From the NCBI GenBank assembly GCA_020630895.1, contig JAHDII010000099.1, positions 1 through 10,883 of the forward strand: DNA of 10,883 bases. Reading direction: 5' to 3'. A program made the translations under genes and the position numbers. Position 1 is the stretch's first letter. Every line of letters begins with the position of its first letter. This DNA comes from Saprospiraceae bacterium (GTDB lineage Bacteria > Bacteroidota > Bacteroidia > Chitinophagales > Saprospiraceae). Positions 6,815-10,883 of the stretch are shown here, in pieces. A model generated the notes under the pieces. It had not been told where the DNA came from. It searched no databases and saw only the letters and a list, made by a program, of their open reading frames with translations.

Positions 6815-7648
6815 ATGATTTCTTTTAGCATGAAATTCTTAAATAAAATATTTCTTTCAGATAAAATTATATTAAGTGCTATTGTTTTAAATGCCATGGT
6901 GATTACATGGATGGCATTTCCTGAGTACCGACATAGCACGTTATTGCACCATTTGGATCATTTTTTTATTTGGTTTTTTTTATTGGAAATGTTAGTCAAA
7001 TGGCGATCTCTAGGAATTAAAAAATATTTCGAAGATAGTTGGAATAAATTTGACTTCTTTTTAGTTGCTGTAAGTGTCCCTTCTATTTTATTAAATATTG
7101 CACCAGATATTTTTAGTTTTATTCCTCAAACATCTCTATTACTTGTTTTTAGAATGTTTAGATTATTAAGAATGTTTCGATTCATTCGATTTATTCCAAA
7201 TATGAAACATATTCTAAAAGGTGTGGGACGAGCTATGAAAGCCTCTGTTTTTGTTTTTTTAGGATTGATGTTCTTGAATTTTATGTTTGCCTTATTTACT
7301 TGTCATTTATTTGGTCATTTGGCTCCAGAACAATTTGGAAATCCACTAAAGTCTTCTTATTCTATTTTTCAAATGTTTACCATTGAAGGATGGTATGAAA
7401 TGCCAGGAGCATTAGATGAATCGATGAAAACGCCTTGGTCTCTGTGGGCAATGAGATTATATTTTGTTATTGTTGTAATGATAGGAGGTGTTTTAGGAAT
7501 GAGTTTAGTAAATGCTATTTTTGTAGATGAAATGACAATGGATAATAATGATGAATTAGAAGGAAAAGTAGATGCACTTCAAGAACAGATTGCAGAATTG
7601 AAAATGCTTCTAATACAAAAAGAAGAGTCCAACAAGCCATCTCAATAA
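6815..7648 (+). CDS. Single-domain voltage-gated cation channel (NaChBac/BacNav type)
   Basis: The protein has 277 residues and the complete layout of a bacterial voltage-gated sodium-type channel, which forms tetramers in the inner membrane. Segments are S1 at about 17-36, S2 46-64 (acidic E58), S3 79-96 (D80), S4 108-127 with five arginines at every third position (R113, 116, 119, 122, 125), S5 143-166, pore loop 180-200 and S6 212-237. The selectivity filter reads T189-I-E191-G192-W193, where sodium channels NaChBac and NavAb have TLESW. The Gly at the fourth position is reported for the Ca-selective bacterial channel CavMr, so calcium permeation is possible. A C-terminal heptad region (about 245-271) fits the coiled coil that holds BacNav tetramers. 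The start may be ATG 6815 or ATG 6830. It lies 15 bases after the acyltransferase and is likely co-transcribed. Ion selectivity is inference. Confidence 0.9.
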   Translation: MISFSMKFLNKIFLSDKIILSAIVLNAMVITWMAFPEYRHSTLLHHLDHFFIWFFLLEMLVKWRSLGIKKYFEDSWNKFDFFLVAVSVPSILLNIAPDIFSFIPQTSLLLVFRMFRLLRMFRFIRFIPNMKHILKGVGRAMKASVFVFLGLMFLNFMFALFTCHLFGHLAPEQFGNPLKSSYSIFQMFTIEGWYEMPGALDESMKTPWSLWAMRLYFVIVVMIGGVLGMSLVNAIFVDEMTMDNNDELEGKVDALQEQIAELKMLLIQKEESNKPSQ

Positions 7649-7761
7649 ATTTAAAAGAAGACTTAACAGTTCATTAACAAATGTTGCTAAAGTATTAACA
7701 GCAAAATGAGAAATTGGGCTTTAAATTTGCAGTATAAGAATTTGTAATGATATGAAAACCC

Positions 7762-7790
7762 TTGTTTTTTAACTATTTTTTATATTTTTG
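7762..7790 (+). promoter_or_regulatory. Bacteroidota-type promoter of the DUF1573 gene
   Basis: TTG (7762-7764), an 18-base spacer, then TATTTTTG (7783-7790) match the TTG / TAnnTTTG pattern. The predicted start near 7796 would leave an AT-rich leader of about 39 bases before ATG 7835. A second -7-like box, TAAATTTG at 7722-7729, has no TTG at the right distance. The rest of the 186-base gap 7649-7834 shows nothing else. Confidence 0.7.
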
Positions 7791-7834
7791 CATATTATTT
7801 TAATTTTTTAATAAATAAAATTTTTTACTGTAAG

Positions 7835-8458
7835 ATGGAAAAATCAAATCAAATACAGATAGGCTTATTAGCTGTAATTATCTTAATGTTAGGATATATG
7901 ATGTTTTCAGGAGGCTTCGGTTCTTCAAGTTCTTCTTCTGCATCAGGATTATCAGATAGAGATAAAGCTCGTGAAAGCTTAAAAACAAACCCAAGTGTAG
8001 CAAATACGCCTGCTGCAAATACTAAAACTCCTGAGCCTCCTAAGCCAACAGGACCTCCAACAACTGTGTCGTTTACTGAAACAGAGTTTGATTTTGGAAA
8101 TATTACTGAAGGTGAAAAAGTGACTCATATTTTCAAATTTAAGAATACAGGAAAAAATCCTTTAATTATTAGTGATGCTAAAGGAAGCTGTGGTTGTACA
8201 GTACCTAAATGGCCAAAAGAACCTATTGCTCCAGGAAAAGAAGGACAAATTGAAGTGAAATTCGATTCTTCTAAAAAACCAGGAAAGCAAACTAAGAATG
8301 TAACAATTACAGCAAATACAGAGCCTGTAAAGACTATATTAAAGATTTCTGCTGATGTAGCAAAAGATCCTAATGCTCCTGCTACTACAACACCAACAAT
8401 TAAATCAGCACCATCGGCATCGCCAACAATTACACCTGCTAATTTAGGAGGTAAGTAA
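7835..8458 (+). CDS. Membrane-anchored DUF1573 protein
   Basis: The protein has 207 residues. A single hydrophobic helix (8-25) anchors it, with the rest most likely in the periplasm. A Ser-rich stretch (29-38) and a Pro/Thr/Asn linker (52-77) follow. Residues ~78-175 form a DUF1573 domain of the Ig-like ASPM/SPD-2/Hydin class: FTETEFDFGNITEGEKVTH, then FKFKNTGKNPLII, then the signature GSCGCTVP with C119 and C121, then PIAPGKEGQIEVKFDSS and a final strand VTITANTEP. The family is very common in Bacteroidota, and its molecular role is not established. The tail (178-207) is a Pro/Thr/Ser/Ala-rich low-complexity stretch ending in GGK. The helix has no lipobox cysteine, so it is not a lipoprotein. 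The gene is monocistronic, with its own promoter and a terminator right behind it. Confidence 0.88.
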   Translation: MEKSNQIQIGLLAVIILMLGYMMFSGGFGSSSSSSASGLSDRDKARESLKTNPSVANTPAANTKTPEPPKPTGPPTTVSFTETEFDFGNITEGEKVTHIFKFKNTGKNPLIISDAKGSCGCTVPKWPKEPIAPGKEGQIEVKFDSSKKPGKQTKNVTITANTEPVKTILKISADVAKDPNAPATTTPTIKSAPSASPTITPANLGGK

Positions 8459-8481
8459 AATATAATATTAATAAATATTTT

Positions 8482-8518
8482 AAATCCTTCACTCTTACTA
8501 TAGAGTGAAGGATTTTTT
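8482..8518 (+). terminator. Rho-independent terminator after the DUF1573 gene
   Basis: A perfect 14-bp stem (AAATCCTTCACTCT at 8482-8495 with its complement at 8502-8515) surrounds a 6-base loop, and the right arm runs into TTTTTT (8513-8518). It begins 23 bases after the stop codon. It should stop readthrough into hscA. Confidence 0.9.
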
Positions 8519-8621
8519 ATAATAGACTTTATTATGAATTACTGATTATGGGCAATTGATTTTTTGAAAATCTAATTCGTCTCTCATAAAAAACAATTCG
8601 TGCTAAAGTCTAATGAATGAT

Positions 8622-8629
8622 TATCTTTG
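8622..8629 (+). promoter_or_regulatory. -7 element of the hscA promoter
   Basis: TATCTTTG matches TAnnTTTG and is followed by C and an A-rich leader, as in the promoter at 4737-4744 (both read TATCTTTGC, 13-16 bases before the ATG). No exact TTG sits 17-19 bases upstream; the nearest is TTCG at 8597-8600, so the -33 half is weak. The box lies within the reading frame extension from ATG 8613 and argues for the ATG at 8643. Confidence 0.6.
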
Positions 8630-8642
8630 CAAAAAAATAGAA

Positions 8643-10493
8643 ATGGCAAAAATTTCGATCAATCTTAAAGAAGGTACTGTAAAAAAACAAAGCGATATTA
8701 TTATAGGTATAGATTTAGGCACAACAAATAGCTTAGTCGCTTATATTAAAGAAGGAAATCCTGTTGCGGTTAAAGGAAAAAATAATAAAAATACTTTAGT
8801 CCCTTCAATTATTCATTTTGGTAAAGAAAATCAAATTATAGTAGGGGAATCAGCTAAAGAAATGTTGGTTCAAGAACCAGAAAAAACAATTTATTCTGTT
8901 AAAAGATTGATGGGAAAATCTTTTAATGATCTAGCTCAATTTCAAAATTATTTTGGATATCAAGTAATTGATGAAGATGAGGAAAAATTAGTAAAAATAA
9001 AAGTAGCTCATAAATATTTTACTCCCATAGAATTATCTGCTGAAATATTAAAAGAATTAAAATTAAGAATTGAAGAAGAATTAAATGCCGAAGTTTTTAA
9101 AGCAGTGATTACAGTACCCGCTTATTTTAATGATACGCAAAGACAGGCGACTAGAGATGCAGGAAAATTAGCAGGACTAAATGTATTAAGAATTGTCAAT
9201 GAACCTACTGCTGCAAGTTTGGCTTATGGAATTGGTAAAGAAATGGATGAAGTTGTTGCTGTTTATGATTTAGGAGGAGGAACTTTTGATATTTCAATTT
9301 TGGAAATTAAAGATGGAATTTTCGAAGTACTTTCTACAAATGGAGATACTTTTTTAGGAGGAGATGATTTTGATAGAGCTATTATTGATTTTTGGATAAA
9401 AAAATCATCTTTAATAGAAGAAAATTTAATTGACAATAAAGAATTCAATCAAAAAATAAGATTAGAAGCAGAACGAGCCAAAAAATATCTTTCCAATCAT
9501 AAACAATTTTCTACAACTATAAATAATATAGATTTTTCAATCACACAAGAAGAATTCAATACGATAATTGATCCTATTATTCAATCTACAATTACAATTT
9601 GTGAAAAAGCACTCAAGGATGCAAATCTAGAAAAAAAGCAAATTGATAAAATAATCATGGTAGGAGGATCTACTCGCTCTTCAAGAGTAAAAGAAAAGGT
9701 AACTCAATTTTTTGAGAAAGAAGTATATGATAAATTAAATCCAGATGAAGTAGTTGCATTAGGTGCTGCTATCCAAGCAGATATTTTAGCAGGAAATCAA
9801 AAGGATATTTTATTATTAGATATTACACCTCTTTCTTTAGGAATTGAAACAATAGGAGGTCTAATGGATGTGATTATTCCAAGAAATTCAAAAGTGCCAT
9901 CTCGTGCAGGTCGAAATTATACGACATCTATAGATGGACAAACAAATTTGAAAGTTTCTATATTTCAAGGAGAACGAGACTTAGTAGAAAATAATAGAAA
10001 ATTAGGAGAATTTATTTTAAAAGGAATTCCTCCTATGCCTGCTGGAATTCCTAAGATTGAAATTCATTTTATTATTGATGCTGATGGTATTTTAAAAGTA
10101 AAAGCTGCTGAAACTCGTTCAGGAGTAGAACAAGAAATTGAAATTAGATCTCAATATGGATTAAGTGAAGAAGAAATGGCTCTTATGCTTTTAGAATCTA
10201 TTAAGAATGCTGAATCAGATATGAATAAAAGGGCTTTATTAGAAGCCAAAGTAGAAGCCAAAAATATTATTCTAGCAGCAAATAAATTCTTGAAACAAAA
10301 TCAAAGCATTTTAAACAAAGAAGAAATTCAGCAAACTCAAATACTTACACTTCAACTAAAAGCTGTTGTTGAAGGTAATAGTAAGGATGATATTAATGAA
10401 GCAATGAGACAATTAAATGAATATACACATCCTTTAGCTCATAAAGCAATGGATGCTACAATTGCTCAAGCGATGAAAGGTAAAAAAATATAA
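8643..10493 (+). CDS. hscA: HscA, Hsp70-type chaperone of iron-sulfur cluster assembly
   Basis: HscA uses ATP to release or transfer iron-sulfur clusters from the scaffold IscU, with the J-protein HscB as partner. From ATG 8643 it has 616 residues, the same length as E. coli HscA. All Hsp70 nucleotide-domain motifs are present: GIDLGTTNS (22-30), VPAYFNDTQRQATRDAGKLA (158-177), the NEPTAASLAYG stretch, YDLGGGTFDIS (208-218) and MVGGSTR (339-345). The interdomain linker DILLLDITPLSLG (388-400) and the substrate domain follow. The ending, with LNEYTHPLAHKAMD and a short basic tail, fits HscA and differs from the long acidic lid tail of DnaK. An ATG at 8613 would add 10 residues but overlaps the -7 promoter box. 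No isc partner (iscU, hscB, fdx) is in the window. A DnaK paralog is the main alternative, but the length and ending favour HscA. Confidence 0.85.
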   Translation: MAKISINLKEGTVKKQSDIIIGIDLGTTNSLVAYIKEGNPVAVKGKNNKNTLVPSIIHFGKENQIIVGESAKEMLVQEPEKTIYSVKRLMGKSFNDLAQFQNYFGYQVIDEDEEKLVKIKVAHKYFTPIELSAEILKELKLRIEEELNAEVFKAVITVPAYFNDTQRQATRDAGKLAGLNVLRIVNEPTAASLAYGIGKEMDEVVAVYDLGGGTFDISILEIKDGIFEVLSTNGDTFLGGDDFDRAIIDFWIKKSSLIEENLIDNKEFNQKIRLEAERAKKYLSNHKQFSTTINNIDFSITQEEFNTIIDPIIQSTITICEKALKDANLEKKQIDKIIMVGGSTRSSRVKEKVTQFFEKEVYDKLNPDEVVALGAAIQADILAGNQKDILLLDITPLSLGIETIGGLMDVIIPRNSKVPSRAGRNYTTSIDGQTNLKVSIFQGERDLVENNRKLGEFILKGIPPMPAGIPKIEIHFIIDADGILKVKAAETRSGVEQEIEIRSQYGLSEEEMALMLLESIKNAESDMNKRALLEAKVEAKNIILAANKFLKQNQSILNKEEIQQTQILTLQLKAVVEGNSKDDINEAMRQLNEYTHPLAHKAMDATIAQAMKGKKI

Positions 10494-10515
10494 CTTTATT
10501 CTTGTCTTGATAAAT

Positions 10516-10552
10516 GCTTATAAAAATTGTTGTTCTAACAATTTTTATAAGC
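10516..10552. terminator. Bidirectional terminator hairpin between hscA and the convergent small gene
   Basis: A perfect 16-bp stem (GCTTATAAAAATTGTT at 10516-10531, complement at 10537-10552) closes a 5-base loop GTTCT. It begins 23 bases after the hscA stop. AT-rich arms provide T-runs on both strands. The stop codon of the opposing small gene (10545-10547) lies within the right arm. Confidence 0.8.
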
Positions 10553-10679
10553 TAGAATAGAAATACATAAAAGCGAGAGCCAAAGCAATAAGTGTAATAA
10601 CGACTATAATAATAAAAGCTTGTTTTTCTTGTTTTTTATGTTTTGCTTCTAATTTTCTTTTTCTTTTCGATTGTGCCAT
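10545..10679 (-). CDS. Small basic single-pass membrane protein (44 aa)
   Basis: From ATG 10679 the peptide starts MAQSKRKRKLEAKHKKQEKQ, a strongly basic 20-residue head, and continues with a hydrophobic helix (about 21-40, AFIIIVVITLIALALAFMYF) ending in YSSL. The head would stay in the cytoplasm, where it could touch nucleic acid, ribosomes or anionic lipid; this is inference. An ATG at 10736 would add 19 residues that look unrelated and hydrophobic, so I prefer the shorter start. I do not recognise a named family. The frame has the composition of a real peptide (polar head, clean membrane helix) and its stop is placed within the terminator shared with hscA, both of which support it being a gene. 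No clear promoter box was found upstream. Confidence 0.6.
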   Translation of the reverse strand: MAQSKRKRKLEAKHKKQEKQAFIIIVVITLIALALAFMYFYSSL

Positions 10680-10883
10680 TATTAATAATATTTTATTGAT
10701 TCTAATAAATAAGTTAAAATACATCTCTTCTTTCAAGCCTCAAATTATATAAAATATTAATATTCTCAAAGTTTGCTCAAAAAATAAATAAGTATTTTTT
10801 GTTTTTGCTACACCCAAAAATGAAATTATAAAAAAAAAAGAATATTTTTTTATTGAATGTTTTAATGTTTTAATTTATAAATA
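10680..10883. other. AT-rich stretch without a supported gene
   Basis: I see no open frame worth calling here on either strand. ATG 10830 is closed after three codons. A loose promoter-like pattern (TTG 10773-10775, then TATTTTTTG at 10793-10801 with one base too many) could serve a gene beyond the window edge, but the match is weak. Confidence 0.4.

Noticed and set aside
7722..7729. Second -7-like box TAAATTTG upstream of the DUF1573 gene.
   Set aside because: No properly spaced TTG precedes it, and the box at 7783-7790 is complete.
9263..9448. Minus-strand frame of 61 codons within hscA.
   Set aside because: It is antisense to the conserved Hsp70 nucleotide-binding domain.
1..10883. CRISPR arrays, tRNA/rRNA genes, insertion sequences, phage or defence modules.
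   Set aside because: No repeat-spacer pattern, tRNA cloverleaf, transposase frame or terminal inverted repeats were found. The lone GIY-YIG-like gene is not enough to call a mobile element or defence system.

Overview
The window looks like Bacteroidota chromosome, possibly of the Cytophagales/Saprospiria type. It is very AT-rich (roughly 30% GC by eye). Genes lack clear Shine-Dalgarno sequences, and the upstream regions carry the Bacteroidota -7 element TAnnTTTG, twice with a TTG 18 bases upstream. Signal peptides ending in Ala-Gln and a lipid-free, anchored DUF1573 protein also fit. The exact lineage cannot be fixed from this stretch.

Layout. Bases 1-4018 (minus strand) hold three consecutive genes for secreted paralogous proteins, called A (2222-4018), B (433-2190) and C (1-361, cut by the window edge, TTG start) in order of transcription. 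They share several sequence blocks and an Ala-Gln signal-peptide junction, and I do not recognise the family. Upstream on the same strand is a small GIY-YIG-like (T5orf172/Mug113) protein with a C-terminal membrane helix (4241-4600).

Bases 4716-7648 (plus strand) form a tight unit. It has a promoter, an ArsC/Spx-like thioredoxin-fold protein, a PlsB-like glycerolipid acyltransferase (4-base ATGA overlap) and a single-domain voltage-gated cation channel of the NaChBac type (15-base gap). A separate promoter (7762-7790) drives a membrane-anchored DUF1573 protein, which ends in a strong terminator. Next comes hscA, encoding the Hsp70 of iron-sulfur cluster assembly, with its own promoter-like -7 element. 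A long perfect hairpin separates hscA from a convergent tiny gene for a basic single-pass membrane peptide. The last 200 bases hold no supported gene.

How the genes fit together. The hscA, DUF1573 and acyltransferase genes are housekeeping-type. The parts that look least described are the tandem secreted paralogs, the membrane-anchored GIY-YIG-like protein and the channel, whose selectivity filter carries Gly at the position linked to calcium preference. For two genes (ArsC-like and hscA) the longest reading frame runs through the promoter, so I moved both starts downstream. No RNA gene, CRISPR array, insertion sequence or phage gene was seen.
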